Positions 1 to 12,800 of a stretch of DNA of 64,000 bases are shown here, in pieces. Made by a program: the position numbers and the translations under genes. The notes beneath the pieces are model-generated. The model did no database searches. It saw nothing but the letters and a program-made list of their open reading frames with translations, and was not told the DNA's origin. This stretch comes from Piliocolobus tephrosceles (taxonomy: Eukaryota; Chordata; Mammalia; Primates; Cercopithecidae). How positions within the stretch are numbered: the first letter of the stretch is position 1; the number at the start of each line of letters is the position of its first letter. The stretch is from positions 63,514,742 through 63,578,741 of the forward strand of contig NC_045446.1 of NCBI RefSeq assembly GCF_002776525.5, given 5' to 3'.

Positions 1-185
1 CTTATCCCGGCCTTGAAGGAGGCCCCCAGCCTCAGCCTGTGCCCTAGCCAAGCCAAACCTTTCTGGGAACTTGGGCCTCTGGGGATGACAGTGGGGCCAG
101 GCTGTTTCCACGTGTGGCCACAGTTGGGACTGGTGTGATAGCTGCTGGAGGGAGGGGCCTTTGTCTAGCCAAGGAGGGGAGACAT

Positions 186-300
186 TGAGGGCCAGTCAGC
201 ACCTGCCACTACTCATAGCGTCAGGTGCAATCTCATTTCACAGAAGGAGAGACTGAGGTTCTGAGAATTCAGGGACTTACCCAAGGTCTCCCAGAACCTT
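186..300 (-). repeat. MIR fragment
   Basis: The stretch reads as the reverse complement of the MIR core: a 'cattt-cacag-agagactgaggttctgag' block followed by an 'acttacccaaggtc' block. Divergence is high, as expected for this old SINE. Confidence 0.6.
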
Positions 301-499
301 CACCCTCCAGACACGGTACCTGCCTTCTGTCCTGAGTTTGCCATTCTGTGTCTACACTTTCCCTGGCGGCTGGAGGTTGGCCAGCACTGGAAGCAGGCCC
401 AAGACACACCTTCCTGATGTCTGCCTGCCTCACATTCCAGCTCCGGCCTTACCATCCCTGCCCAGGCTCTGGTTCCAGCTTCTCTGCTTCCACATCGGT

Positions 500-745
500 T
501 CTCCCACACACTGCCAGAGTGACCTCCATAAAGTAACTCTTGCTTTTTGCCTACAAAGTATAGTTCAAACTCCTCATCTGGCATTGAGGCCTTTCCTTCC
601 AAGGTCTTTCAGAATTTACATCTTCACCCTTGCCTCTCCTTGCCAGATACCTTGTCTGCCTTGCCTTTGCTTTTAAAGCTTCCCTCTTTCTAGAACGCTC
701 TTGGCCATTCAGAGTATAGCCCCAGCTCCGCCTCGCCCAGGAAGC
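500..745 (+). repeat. L2 LINE fragment
   Basis: The text follows the L2 3'-end pattern: 'ttcaaactcctcatctggc', then 'aaggcctttcct' and 'ttcagaatttacatcttcaccc', and finally a 'ccaggaagccctcccggcc' block. It is old, diverged and has no coding capacity. Confidence 0.55.
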
Positions 746-1107
746 CCTCCCGGCCTGAAATTAGTCTTTGTTGCGGGCCACTGGCCAGGTGTCCTCCCTC
801 ACTGCTGGGGAATGAGCACAGGTTTGGGGCACCTGTGGGCACTGCATGCTCAGCTTGGTGGGGCCAGTGTGGCCAGCAACCCATCCCCTCCCACTGCCAT
901 CTCTGTGCTGGCGAGGCCTCTTCCTGAGGATGGGCAGCTGCCCTAGGATCCCGGCACCTGTGTGCTGGGAGGCACCAGGAGATTTGCACCCAGGTCTCTG
1001 GTGCTCACCATGACGTGAGGCAGAATGTGTGCTGGGGTTGGGGGCAGAGACTCACGGTCACTCCTGTGGGTAGGGGGCAAGTGTAGTGCTTGCCATGGTC
1101 CTCGACA

Positions 1108-1285
1108 TCTTGTGTCAGTAGAGGAAACTGTCCCTGCTCAGGTCCTGCTGTGCGCCAGGCCCTGGGCCCAGCATTTCCTCACAACAGCACTCACCCGGGG
1201 CCTCTCCTTTCCAAGTTGGTGTGGGGGAACCTGGACTCAGAGAGCAACCCTAGGCTGAGTCACGCGGCCACTCGTGTTGGAGTCA
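1108..1285 (-). repeat. MIR fragment
   Basis: Reverse-oriented MIR blocks are visible: a 'tgtgcgccaggccctgggcc' block, then a 'cctcacaacagcact' block, then 'ctgagtcacgcggc'. It lies in RELT intron 1. Confidence 0.55.
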
Positions 1286-1714
1286 GGCACTCCAGATCCC
1301 GCCCAGCCCCCAGCCTGGTCTCCAGGCAGGAGGTGAGGGTCGAAGGGTTTGTCTGACAATTCTAACATTAGTTTCTTGAGAAGGGCCAGGCTGGTCAGTA
1401 CCTAGTTTGGCTGGGTGGGACCTGACTACCTCTGTGATGGGGCCGGCCCTTCTGCCAGGTCAGCAGGAGAGAGGACCAGAGAGGAAGGGGTTTTGCTTGA
1501 GATCACCCAGCAGGGCGTGTTTGGCGCCATTCCCCACTCAGGATCGATGGGGGAGCAGGGATATGGTCTCTGGACAGAGAGAACACCCACTGTGTGCTGA
1601 GCCCGTGTCTGTCTGGGCCTAGGCTTGGTGCTTCTGAGTGGGGCTGGGGTGGCAGAGAGGACAGAAGCCAAGCTGCATCCCTACTCTGCCCATCCCTGGG
1701 ATTACGGCCCAGGA

Positions 1715-1875
1715 GGCTGTCACATCCTCAGCCTTATACTCCTGGGGGTCATCATTCCCTCCAAGCACAGGCAGGGAAACCAAGGCCCAGAGAGGGAGGC
1801 ACTTGCCAGGCCCCGGTGTCACTGGGATCCAAACCCAGGTCTGCTGGCCTTGAAGACCAGAGTTCTTTCCTAGGC
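1715..1875 (-). repeat. MIR fragment
   Basis: This is a reverse-oriented MIR with the 'gggaaaccaaggcccagaga' core, a 'cacttgccaggccccggtgtc' style block and 'atccaaacccaggtctgctgg'. These are hallmark MIR stretches. Confidence 0.65.
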
Positions 1876-2689
1876 CATCCTGGGAAAGATGAGAGCTCTA
1901 TAAATAAACTGCCCATGTGGCTGTGAGCAAGTGCCCTGGCTAGTTGTCATAGACAGAGAGGGACAGCAGGGACCTCTACAGCCAGTTAGAAGCAGGGTCT
2001 GAGTGTGCGGGTAGAGAGAGGAGTGGGGGCTTCCAGAGGAGGGACCTGTGCTTAGCCCAGTGCATGCCCTGTGAGGAGGAACAGTGAGAGGGGAGGACGT
2101 TGGCCACCCACACCACCGGCGTGCTGCGTGTCTGGCCTCCTGCACGCACCCAATCCCTCCCTCCCTCAAGGAGCCTCAACCCTTCTAGAGGAGTCAAGGG
2201 AGACTGAAAACTGATGGCGGGGTTGGGGGGTGGGGAGTCTGGAGAGGGGAGGGGCCCCCCTCGACAGGGAGGCTGCGGAGGCTTCCTGTAGGAGGGGATG
2301 CCTGGCCCAAGGCCTGATTGTAAGAAGAGCCCCTGTTGCCTGTGAACACTGAGTCCTCCCTCACACCATGAGGTCAGCTGCACGGGCGCAATTGGTAAAC
2401 GGGCTTGGGAAGTTGGGGCTGGGTTCCTGACTGCTGAGCTACCCCTTACCTTCCTGACCGTGGCCCTGGCTGGTGTGGGAGCAGGTGGATGCGGGCCTGC
2501 ACAGAGGCTGGGACATGGGCACCCAGGGCCCTCCCAGAGAGGCTGAGGCCCCTCTACTCATGCTGCCAGGATTTACATGGAGTTCCCTAAAGCACTCTTG
2601 CCATACCCAAGCCTCTGGGTGACCTTGGCTGGCTGTTGCTTGATCCTGAGCTTAGGTTCCTCTGGCCCTAGTGGGGCTGTGTTGAGAGC

Positions 2690-2850
2690 CCTCAGTATCC
2701 CATAAGGCAGGGACTAGCACCCCTGTTTGCCGAGGAAGACCCTGAAACTCAGGGAGGGTAAGTAACCTGCCCAAGGCTGCAGATCCATGAAGTGACGGAG
2801 CCAGAGTCTCAACCCTGGACTCTGGGCTGCTCCAGGGCCCAACCTTGTCT
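2690..2850 (-). repeat. MIR copy
   Basis: This well-preserved reverse MIR runs from 'cctcagtatcccataag' through 'gaaactcagggagggtaag' and 'aacctgcccaaggctgcag' to 'gagtctcaaccctggactct'. Confidence 0.7.
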
Positions 2851-4294
2851 CTTCCCTGCCCCATCACTGCACATACACTGACCCCAGTCCTCAGCTTAGC
2901 TCCACTGGGTAGGACCTGACCTGGGATGGCCCTGGAGGGGTAGGGGAGGCCTCTTTCCCCAGCACCCCAAGTCTGGGGAGAGTTGGAGAATGGGGCAGAC
3001 CAGGGCTGTGGCCTCCCCCAAGTCCCTCCCAAAGCCTCCGCCCAGGTCTTCCAGGTCAGGGTGATTGGGGGCAGGGCCTATGCTGAGCACATTAGGGACT
3101 CGGGATCAGATTTATGGCCGGGGCAGGTGGCAAAGGTGGCTTCTTGGAGGATGTAGCAGAGCATGAGCTGGATTGCAGTGAGGTGTCCTTCAGCACCCCC
3201 AGACCCGTTGCTGTCCTGTCTCTGGGCCAGGGTTGGCAACACAGGGATGTCCGTGGTGCTGAGAGGTCAGTGGTGGACCAGAAGCAGTGGAGATGCCAGG
3301 CCTGGGTGGCACAGGCAAGGGCCGCCTGCCAGTTGCCCCTACTCCAGGGTAGGTAAACCTCATCTCCTCCAAGATGAAGTTGTTATAGGCTACCACTTGG
3401 CCTCTCTGAGCCTCAGTTTCTTCCCTGTGAAGCATGGAACAGTGTCTTTGAGGGGTGAGAGCCAGCTTACAGTGGGAAGCGGACAGGCAGTAGTGCTCAG
3501 TGAGAAGGGTTAGGGAGCCCCCTCTCTGCCAGAGATAACGGTCTGGTCTCAGACATCCCTCCTCCAGCCCCAGAGTCGACCCAGGAAGTGGGGCGAGGAT
3601 TGCACCTGTACCATACCCAGACTGGGAGGAGCTGGGTGGGCCAGGTGTGGCCACCTCAGCCCTTTTCTTGGCCTCAAGGGGCCAATTTAGCCCCCTTAGC
3701 CTCAGCCCCACTCCATCCACCTGAGCCACTGAAGCCCAGGCCCGGTGGCAGCCAGGAGGTCTGAGGTGCGGAACCATGCCCAGCTTCTAGGGGGGTGGCT
3801 GAGGGTGGGCTGGGGAGCAGCTGCTGCCTGGCCACGAGGTGTACAGGATTAGGGGTCTAGGATTTGAGGGGTGCATACCCCAGTGTGGTGACCTGGGAGC
3901 TCATGGCTGCCCAGGCCTGTGGGAAGGGGCGGGAGTGGAGTGCCTTTCTCACTGAGTGGCCCTGAGCCAGCCTCTGCACAGCTCTGGGCTCCCAGCAGCA
4001 GCCCTGGTGAGCTGGGGCTCCACCCTGGGACCTCTTCTTCCCCGCTCTGGGAATTCCCAGACTTCCCCGGTGTTCCTGTCTCTTTCAGTTCCCAGCTCCC
4101 TTTCCTGCCGGAGCTGGCACAGAGTAGAACAATATGCAAATGAGTATAGATGCAGGCAACTCCTAAAGGCCCCATGGGATGGCGGTGCAAACAGCACCTT
4201 CTCCTGGGGCCCTCCTGGGTCCTTAGTAACAGACCCTCAGTTGAGCTGCCTACTGGATGCTACTAGCTTGCTAGCCTCCACCATCAGGTTGGCA

Positions 4295-4485
4295 AACACT
4301 GCAAGGACGTTTACTATGTGCCAGGTCCTGGGCTAAGTTGCAGGGTGAAAGGAGGCAGAAAAGAGACAGTACTGGGCTCCATTCCTGCTTCATCTCTTAC
4401 TGGCTCTGTGACCCCCACCAGTGACCTCCCCTGACCTCAGTTTGCCCAGCTGTGAAACAGGAATGCTCAATTCTCCTGCAAGTAG
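4295..4485 (+). repeat. MIR/L2-like relics
   Basis: Two short relics adjoin. One is a 'tttactatgtgccaggtcct' segment. The other is a forward MIR core ('ctcttactggctctgtgacc' followed by 'gacctcagtttgcccagct'). Confidence 0.45.
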
Positions 4486-5079
4486 AGGCAGCAACCCAGG
4501 ACGAGGGCCTGGCCTGCACAGGGCTGGGGTCTGTTCCTTTCCCCGTGAGTGTGGAGGAGGGAAAGCCACCCAGCGTGGTCACTGCCCTACTTCAGCCCCA
4601 GTTGCCAGGGAACCGCTGGGCTCCTTGCTAACCTGGATTTCTCTGTTGATGGGTGGCCTTTGTCTTCTTGCCTTGGGTGCGGCCACCGCCAAGGGAGGCC
4701 TGTGTCCAGCTGTGTTTCCAGGCAACCCTAGCCTCTGAAGGCCAGAGGGAGGTCCACAGGCTCAGGAGCCACTATCTGGGAAGCAGAGTAGCTGCCTCCC
4801 CACCTGCCCTGCTCCAGGTGGGCGCTGGCCCCCACCTCTATCTCCTCCAGTGTGGCCTCTCTTGGCAGGCAGCCCGGGGAGCCTGCTGAGACCGAACTGT
4901 TCATTCTTCTCCCTCCCCTGCTTAACCCTTCCAGGCTGCCATAGGCCCTAGGGGGAGGTGCAGGCCTTTTGGCAGGCAGCTGAGCCTTGGTGTGACCTGA
5001 GCACTGCCCACTAACCTTCCCAGACTCCTCCAGACTCCTACCGTCTCCTCCACCCTCCCGCCCTCCAGATTCCCACCAG

Positions 5080-5290
5080 GGCGAACCCAGCACCACCTGT
5101 GTACCACACTCTGTGCCAGGCACTGAATGTAAAAAAAAGTTGTGTGCCCTTCTCCTCCACATTTCACACGTAGGGAAACTGAGTCACAGTGAAGTGTGGG
5201 GAATGCTTACTCTGTGCCAGGCCTAATGTGATTCTCTCCTTTCAGCCTCACCACAGCCCTCTGCAGGCGGGCCACAGAGCCAGTGCAGGA
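5080..5290 (-). repeat. MIR fragments
   Basis: Reverse-oriented MIR motifs appear twice: 'ctgtgccaggcactgaatg', then 'cacatttcacacgtaggg' with 'aaactgagtcacagtg', and a second 'actctgtgccaggcctaatg' segment. This could be two overlapping insertions. Confidence 0.5.
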
Positions 5291-6454
5291 CAGAGCAGAG
5301 CGGGACTGCACCCCACACTTTGTATCCCCAAGTTAGTCCAGGGGTTCAGATCTGGGTTCTGACCCACCCCAGCCTCTGGGCTCCTTCCCCCTCAGCCTGC
5401 TCACTGGCCCTTCTAGCTCGGCATAGCTGGGCTCTCTACCAAGAGCGCCTTTTCTGCCTTCTCCCCAAATCAGCCCATACCCGCCCGAGTCGGCAATGGG
5501 CATGGAGCAGGCAGCTCGTAGTGGGGAAAGGGCTGGGTAGTGGGATCTGCATGGCACCATGAATGCTGAGGGGGAGGTGGGGGTGAGGGTACTTCCAGGA
5601 GGAGGTGACTTTGAGCTGAGCTCTAAGGAAGAGTGGGTGCTGGCCAAGCGATAAGGGGAGAGCAGAAAGCAGGTGCAGTGTGTGTGAGGGTGGAAAGCAC
5701 TCAGCATGGCAGGTGTGTGGGTGGGGGAGGTTGGTGGCGGTGCGTCAGGACGCCATCCTGAGGGTGGTGGGAGCTGGCCTAGGGCCAGGGCCAGAACTCG
5801 GTGTCAAGGCACCTAGGCTGCAGGGCGGGACTGACCTGGAGGTCAGAGACAGGGCGACGGGGCCGGAGCAATGGGCGCAGGCCCTGGGAGAGCTTAGGGA
5901 CTGTAGGGAAGGGGAGGGCCCCACCTAGGGGAAGGGGAGTGGCGTGGCAGGGCCCAGGTGACCCCAGCGAGCTTCAGTTCTGGGAAAGGGGAAGCTGCCT
6001 GTGGCCTGGGCTGGTGGCACAGCTTCCTCTTTCTCTGAGGCCTCCAGGGCTGCACCTCCCTGGGGCTCCACCGCCTATGGCCTCAATCACAGTCTGGGGC
6101 CCTCAGCTTGGGGCCCTGGCCATGGCCTTTGCTAGATGGCTTTTCTCCAGGGAATTTCTGGTTCTCATTTTTCGGGCATTTTTTTGGAGGGCTGAGTCTG
6201 AGGAAATCCTCCCCGCCTCGTGAGCCTGTTTGGAGGCCTCCTGCTTCAGACATGGGGCTGGGTGTGGAGTTTTGTGGCAAATAAAACAGACGTCCCTGGC
6301 CTCACTGCTGTCTGGTGGGGGAGCAAGGAATAAACAAGTAAGCAAACAAATACTTAATCACAGCCCTCTGCCAGCAGGGCAGAGGAGAAGGGCTGTGGAG
6401 AAGGAAATCCCATGACCTACTTTAGCTTCATTACCTCCTTTAAACCCCGTGACT

Positions 6455-6735
6455 GGCTGGGCATAGCGGCTCGCACCTGGAATCCCAGCACTTTGGGAGG
6501 CCAAGGCCAGAGGATCGCTTGAGCCCAAGAGTTGGAGACTAGCCAGGGCAATGTAATACAAAACATAAATTTAAAAATTCAACCAGGCATGGTGGGGCAT
6601 GCCTGCAGTCCCAGTTACTCAGGAGGCTGAAGCAGGAGGATCACTGAAAAGTTCAAAGTTGCAGTGGGCTGTGATTGTCCATCCTGGACAGCAGAGTGAG
6701 ACACTGTCTCAGAAAAACAAAACAAAACAGAAATC
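6455..6735 (+). mobile_element. Alu (old, AluJ-like)
   Basis: This is a full dimeric Alu with many substitutions ('ggctgggcatagcggctcgc'). A weak central A-rich linker precedes the right arm, and the tail is made of 'aaaac' units. The divergence suggests an old AluJ-type copy. Confidence 0.85.
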
Positions 6736-6764
6736 CCCCAAAAACTTTGTGACAGCCTTGCCAG

Positions 6765-6850
6765 CCAGATGAACATCCCCATCTTGTAGATGAGGAAACT
6801 GAGACCCAGTGATGTCAAGGTCCCACAGGGAGTTGGTGGCAGTGGAGACT
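6765..6850 (-). repeat. MIR fragment
   Basis: The block 'atcttgtagatgaggaaact' continues into 'gagacccagtgatgtcaagg', the reverse of the MIR core. It directly follows the Alu tail. Confidence 0.6.
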
Positions 6851-7622
6851 GGGCCCCACACTAGGAGACATGGGAGGAGTGGCCTCTAAGCTAAGTTCCT
6901 TCTCTGCTACTTCCTGGGGCCCCTCTTCCCCATCCACTGTGGCTGGGTGTGGCTCTCCTCTGTCAGGCATCAGAGGCTCTGGCGCCTTACTGACTGCCCA
7001 GCCTTCAGGGTGAGGCAGAGGTGGATATGGGGCCTTCACAAATCCCCTCGCAGCCGAAGGGGCTTCCATCTGAACTGTTTCTTTGGTCACAGTTCCAGGG
7101 CTGATTTAGACAGTGGAGGCCTCATGGGGCAGGGGGTAGGGGTGCTGAGCAGCAGGTGTGGACATGTGTGTGCACCAGGCCTTTCTACCTGACTGGGCAA
7201 GTCCAGCGGGGGCTCAGTCTGGGCTGAGTGTCGGGGCCGGGCAGCCAGACTGGAGTAAGTGCTGGTTTGGGGTAATGAGAAGGTGCATAATTAGAAGGCG
7301 CAAGGCCCTAGGTGGCAGTGTCTGTGCGTGTGCTGGAGTGGGCCCTTGCTGGCTTTGAGTCTGGGCCTTTGGACTCTGCTTTCCTCCTGGAAGATTCTAG
7401 ATCACACAGCTCTGCATCTGTTTGCAGATAAGCAGCTGCAAAGCTGCTCCCTGTGGGCTCAGGTCACCTAGCAGGTGCCACCTGGAGTCGGGGTGGTTAT
7501 AGGGCTCTCTGCTATGGTTGTTTGGCCTCTTTTCACCCCCGCATCAGCCCTCTGGGCCTACCTTGGGGACATGGAGGGCTGCTAGAGCCAGAGGCTGGGC
7601 TATCGGGTTGCCCCTGGCTTTG

Positions 7623-7922
7623 TTTTTTTTTTTTTTTTTTGAGACGGAGTCTTGCTCTGTCGCCCAGGCTGGAGTGCAGTGGTGCGATCTCGGCTCATTA
7701 CAACCCCCGCTTCCCAGGTTCAAGCAATTCCCCTGCCTCAGCCTCCTGAGTAACTGGGATTACAAGCATGCACCACCACACCCGGCTAATTTTTGTATTT
7801 TTACAAGAGACGGGGTTTCAGCATCTTGGTCAGGCTGGTCTTGAACTCCTGACCTCGTGATTCACCTGCCTCCGCCTCCCAAAGTGCTAGGATTACAGGC
7901 ATGAGCTACCATGCCCGCCACA
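7623..7922 (-). mobile_element. Alu
   Basis: This antisense full-length Alu begins with an 18-nt T run and 'gagacggagtcttgctctgt' and ends near 'gagctaccatgcccgcca'. The left arm is poorly conserved at its 5' end. Confidence 0.93.
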
Positions 7923-8894
7923 GCCTGCCACCCCTCCTCCCCCACCATTGGGCTCTGTCGTACATAGTCAGGCCTAGTGGGGAAGTGAAGCCTGAGGACT
8001 CAGGGCTCATGGTCAGGTCTGTGGGTTAGATCCCTCAAAGGACAGGGGAGGGGCCATGGGGAGACAGGCTCGAGGTGGAAGCTGGGCCCTGGCAAGGGGA
8101 CAGGACACTTTGGGGCAGAAACTGGAAGGAAGACTTGTGACCAAATTTGAGGAAGGACAGGGGGCCCTCCCCAAATGGCCTGGGGGTGCCACTTGTTGGG
8201 TGTTGACTGCAAAGTATGGCCTCCACCCTATACTGTGGCCCTACCTTCTCCTGTCCCTGGCTTTCCCCTGAGCTGGCCTGGGACCCAGAGTGGTTGCCAG
8301 TGACCTGGAGAGTCCTGAGATGATGTGACCGCTGCCCACTCCCTCCCCTGAGTGTAACTCAAACCCTGGGCCCTTCTGAGGTCTGCCAAGAGGGAGGGTG
8401 GGTGGACAGATCAGTTTCCTGGGCTGCTATTCTAGGTGGGAAGGCCGGGCTGCCTGCAGGGAGAGGGCTCTGAGTGACCTGGGACCTACCACAGGAGGCG
8501 CTTTTCTCACCTCACTGGGCTTGGAGTCACAGCGGGGGGACTCAGCCTGCGGCGGCCCTGAGCCAGTGGCTGGGTTCCCAGGCTGCCCCTGGGCTTAAGA
8601 GGCTGTGTGTGATCTGAGGAGAACAGCTTCTCTCAGCCTGGTGTCCCTGAAGCCAGGCCTCCAGGGAGCACACAGCGGACTTCCTTGCTCTGCCACCACA
8701 CCTTCTGCTGTCTGATGTGAGTCCTTTGTCCTGCTGTGTCCACCTCATCCACTGGCTGAAGGCTTCTCCAGAGCAGGCCACCACCACCTGGGGGCCTCAG
8801 TCTCAGACTGGTGGGCCGTGGCACCACCATGGATATTTCTCTGAAGTATCACACACTGCACTCCCACTCTATTTTGTTTCTTGGCACTTACCAC

Positions 8895-9015
8895 CAACTG
8901 GCGGGGACACCCCTCTCTGTTTGCAGTTGGGTCTCCCCTGGGCTGGAGCTCCCTGCAGACAGGGACCTTATCTGTCTTGTTCATACCGATTTCTCCAGTG
9001 CCCGCACGCAGTAGG
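8895..9015 (+). repeat. L2 3'-end fragment
   Basis: The 'gagctccctgcagacaggga' segment followed by 'ccttatctgtcttgttcata' and 'gtgcccgcacgcagtaggtg' matches the L2 3' end. It is intronic. Confidence 0.65.
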
Positions 9016-9785
9016 TGCTGGAGAGATGACAAAGACAGAGCACTGGCTGCCATGACCACCCCAGCCCCATAGGTCTGCCCGGGGCAGAGCTGTGGCCAGA
9101 CATGTCCCAGCCTCAAGGGAGGAGTCAGCCTCCCTGGAAGAGGTATGGACAGTGGCCACGCGGAAGGACCAGGACCTAGATGGGGTGGGGAGCTGTGGGA
9201 GCCAGACCCACTTTGGGGAAAGCTTCTAGAGAAGCTTCTGGAAAGAGAGGCCTTCTCATTGGGCTTTGAAGGGTAAAGGAAAAGGCCTTCCTTGGACCGG
9301 AAGCAGCAGGAGTGAAGGCAGAGGCCGGGCACGCTTGCAGACCTGTGAGGAGGAGGCAGCGGGAGCCTGGGCCTGGAGCACTGGGCTGGAGTGTGGAGGC
9401 GGGCTGGGGTGTTGGGTGTTGGTTGCAACCCTGTCATCAGGGACACAGGCTGCCACACGCACTTCCTTCCCCTGCTGATGCCTCGGGGCACCTGGCAGTT
9501 GAAGGAAGGGGAAGGAAGCCCTTCCTCCTCTGGGAAGTCTCCCAGCCTGCAGAGCCTTCTTCCTGCCTTCCTGCCTGTGCTGCCCTGTGAGGCCGGCTCC
9601 CAGGCAGGGCAACCCCTTCTTGGGGGCTTGGGGGGTGTGGAGCCGGCAGCCCTGGGCGCTCTGCCTGCCCAGCAGCACCTTGCCCGCTCCCCATGAGTCC
9701 TGTTATCCTGGAAGTGGTGCTGAGGGGACAGCAGCTGCCTGCCTGTCCCTGCCTCTCGGCCGAGCCTCCTCTCCATCTGCCCTAG

Positions 9786-9810
9786 GCCAGCGACCACCAG
9801 GGGCCCGAGG
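9786..9810 (+). promoter_or_regulatory. RELT: RELT 5'UTR part of first coding exon
   Basis: A pyrimidine-rich run followed by 'tgccctag' gives a plausible acceptor at 9784-9785. This leaves 25 nt of 5'UTR before the ATG. A competing AG sits at 9799-9800, so the exact 5' boundary is uncertain. The ATG itself is fixed by the signal peptide and the known N-terminus. Confidence 0.6.
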
Positions 9811-9855
9811 ATGAAGCCAAGTCTGCTGTGCCGGCCCCTGTCTTGCTTCCTTATG
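9811..9855 (+). CDS. RELT: RELT coding exon 1
   Basis: This exon encodes 15 residues ([15 protein letters not shown]), the start of the signal peptide. It ends in phase 0 at a strong GTGAGT donor. Confidence 0.95.
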
Positions 9856-12800
9856 GTGAGTTGGGGATGGGCCCTGGGAAGGAGAAAAGTCGCACCCTCA
9901 GCCCTGCAGCCCTCCAGCAAGAGGGTGCAGACACTCCCCGGGAACCCCACGCCGGGCAGGGCTCAGTTACTCAGCTCTTGAAGAATCTGAGGCAGTCGGA
10001 CCCTAGGGAGCACCTCTGGGCCCACCCAGGCTTGTCAGGGAAATGGAGAAGGAAGGCCTACTGGGCAAGGCAGGCATGGCTGAGGGCACGATGCACATTG
10101 GCACGCAGGCGTGAGAACAGAGCCCAGCCTGGAGGGTAGGCTGGGCACCAAGAGGAAACTGGGCAAAAGAGGGCTGGAATTTGGACCCTGAGAGCCATAG
10201 CACCTCAGATGCTGGGGTTCAAGATCTGTATTGGTCTGGGGGGTCCCAGATTCCAGGTCCCAGGATCATAGGATCAGGCCAGCTGCCTGGAGCTTCTGGC
10301 GAGTCTGCATTACAGACTTACAGCATTTGGGGTCTGCTCTGGGGCCCATCTTTTTGCTGTGACGCTAGAAGCTCAGGGAGGGCAAGACTTGGCCTTGGGC
10401 CTTGCTAAGGGTTGCTCCATGTGCAGGAGGCCTTCCAGCCTTAGCAGGTGCTGGGAGCCGCTCTGGGGTCTGAGGAGATCCCTGTTCTAGCTCCAGGGCA
10501 GCTGATGGTGGCCCCATCCAGCCTAGGCCAAACTGGGGGACTGAGGTCTCCTCCAGGAGGGATTCAGGAGACAGTTCATTCCCAACAATGGGAAGCAGAT
10601 GGAACTCCTAGTGAAACGGGCCGGGGACACACACTGAGAAGACGGAGCTTTCCTTTGGGATGTGTCTCCCTGTTTGGGTGTGTGGATGTGAATGGGGTGG
10701 CCTCGTGTCGAGGGGAGCTCGCAGAGGAGGATTTGGTCCTGGAGACTTTTGCTGAAGGGAGGGCCCAGAATAGGAAGCGCCACCTGCCGACTTGGCTCCA
10801 GGGATGATAAATGAGGCTGGTTAATGATATGCCCAGCTGTGATGGGGGCAGGGATGGACCCAAGGCGGGAGGAAGGGGGACAGAATACGAGAGAGGATTC
10901 GGAAGCATTTCCTCCTCATTGTTCTGGTTAGCTGGAAGGGCTTGAGATCCTGATGTGGCCTTATCTGGGGTTTCCAGGGCCAGATGTGGCTCTCTCCCTC
11001 CCCAGGTACTGGCCATACAGCAGGTCTGGGACAGGACAGGTTTTCCTCAGTGTGAGGGATTGAGGTTAGAAGAGTGTGTCCCTGAAGCCCGGGTGAAGTG
11101 GTCAGTGGTCCTCACCACTGGGCTTTCAGGAAATAGGTGGGGGATAGATGACCCCAGAGACCCCACACCCAGCACTTTCTGCCTCTTTCAATGCCTACTG
11201 TTCTTCCAGCTGCTGCCCTGGCCTCTGGCCACCCTGACATCAACAACCCTTTGGCAGTGCCCACCTGGAGAGGAGCCCAACCTGGTGAGCATTGCCCTGC
11301 CCTCCTACCTGTCCTGGGAGGGCCCTGAGGGCCAGGGGCAGAGTCCTGTGCCTGGCCCCCCAGGGGTCCTCAGACTTGGCTCCTGGCCGTGCTCTCACCC
11401 TTTACCTCCCACAGAACCCAGGTCAGGGCACATTATGCAGGCCCTGCCCCCCAGGCACCTTCTCAGCTGCATGGGGCTCCAGCCCATGTCAGCCCCATGC
11501 CCGCTGCAGCCTTCAGAGGAGGCTGGAGGCCCAGGTGGGCACGGCAACTCAAGATACACTCTGTGGAGACTGCTGGCCTGGGTAAGCCAAAGGGAGTGCG
11601 GGGAGGGCTCCTGGCTGGGTGACCAGGACTCTGGATCCTGGGGTCCCAGCCTTATTGTATCCTGAGCAGGCCTCAGTTTTCCCATCTGTGAAATGGGATG
11701 GGGCAGGACCAATGAGGGTGCCTGGAAGGAAGGCATCCAGCCTCTAAGGATAGTGTTTGGGGAAACTTCCGGGCCTCAGTGGTATCTTCCCTCCTCGCAG
11801 GTGGTTTGGGCCTTGGGGGGTTCCCCGTGTTCCATGTCAACCGTGTTCCTGGGCACCTCTGGGTACTCATGGCTGTGATGGTGAGTGGCAGACTGGGGCT
11901 AGGACTGGTGCAGGTGTATGTGCGGGAGGGGGCCAGTGAGCTGAAGCCCAGCAGCCTCTGCAGTGTTCATGCGGGGGCAGTGGGGTCCTTCTTCCAGCCC
12001 AGGGCAGGGCGTGTAGCCAAAGGGTCTCCAGCAGGGCGCAGTCAGCCGCTCCCCTGGCTGTTTCTGTCCACCATGCTTCCGAGTGGCAGAGAGCATCCTG
12101 CAGGTGGCAGCCACAGCTAGGGGCTGGGGACTCACATGTTGACCTGTCCCCTGTCCCCTGTCCCCATCTCCTCAAAGAGATTCATGCCAGCCAAGTGCAG
12201 TGGCTAATGCCTGTAATCTCAGCACTTTGGAAGGCCAAGGCCGGAGGATCACTTTGAGACCAGCTTGGGCAACACAGTGAGACCCTGTCTGCAAAAAATA
12301 AAAATAAAAAATTAGCCAGGCGTGGTGGTGCTACTTGGGAGGCTGAGGTGGGAGGTTGGCTTGAGTCCATGATTTCAATGCTGCAGTGAGCTGTGATCAC
12401 ACCACTGCACTCCAGCCTGGGCAACAGAGTGAGACCCTGCCTAAAAAAACCCATGCAGATGAGTGAGCGCAGGCACACACTCAGGTACACACACGCACCT
12501 CCTCCCGCTGCTGAGTCAGTCACCCCTGAGGCACTGGATTCATGGCCAGGCCACAGGGAGGCAGATCCCATCTCCCTGTGCTCAGGCACGTGGCCTGTGT
12601 GCCGTCTCTTCACTCGCTGACCCCAGCGTGAGGGGAGGGCGGGGCTGGGTGTCTGACCATCTTGAGGAGGCCTGTTCAGGACAATGCTTCGACGGCCAGA
12701 AAGGAAAACAGGAGGGGGCAGCGGGTTGACCTTTGCATCCCCAGCATGGCGGGGAGTGGGCTGCCCTGGGTGCATTGGCTCTCTTGCAGCCCCCTCTGAC

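Larger units (their letters stand above)
1..9785 (+). other. RELT: Probable RELT intron 1 (3' part)
   Basis: This stretch lies upstream of the first RELT coding exon and shows no exon I can recognise. From known RELT structure, a non-coding first exon should lie further upstream, so I infer that this is intron 1. It is GC-rich and carries many MIR and L2 relics but only two full Alus (6455-6735 and 7623-7922). Open frames here lack recognisable domains and overlap repeats or are explained by high GC. An alternative promoter inside the stretch cannot be excluded from sequence alone. Confidence 0.65.

Noticed and set aside
3190..3777. 195-codon frame on - in RELT intron 1
   Set aside because: No domain is recognised and MIR sequence is included. 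It is treated as a chance frame.
8745..9950. 401-codon open frame on - overlapping the RELT start
   Set aside because: The composition is GC-driven and Pro/Ser/Arg-rich with no domain. It overlaps an L2 relic and RELT exon 1 antisense and has no splice or promoter context.
10955..11665. 236-codon + frame across RELT exons 2-3 with introns unspliced
   Set aside because: It partly reads exon sequence in frame but runs through introns with clear splice signals. It is not a separate gene.
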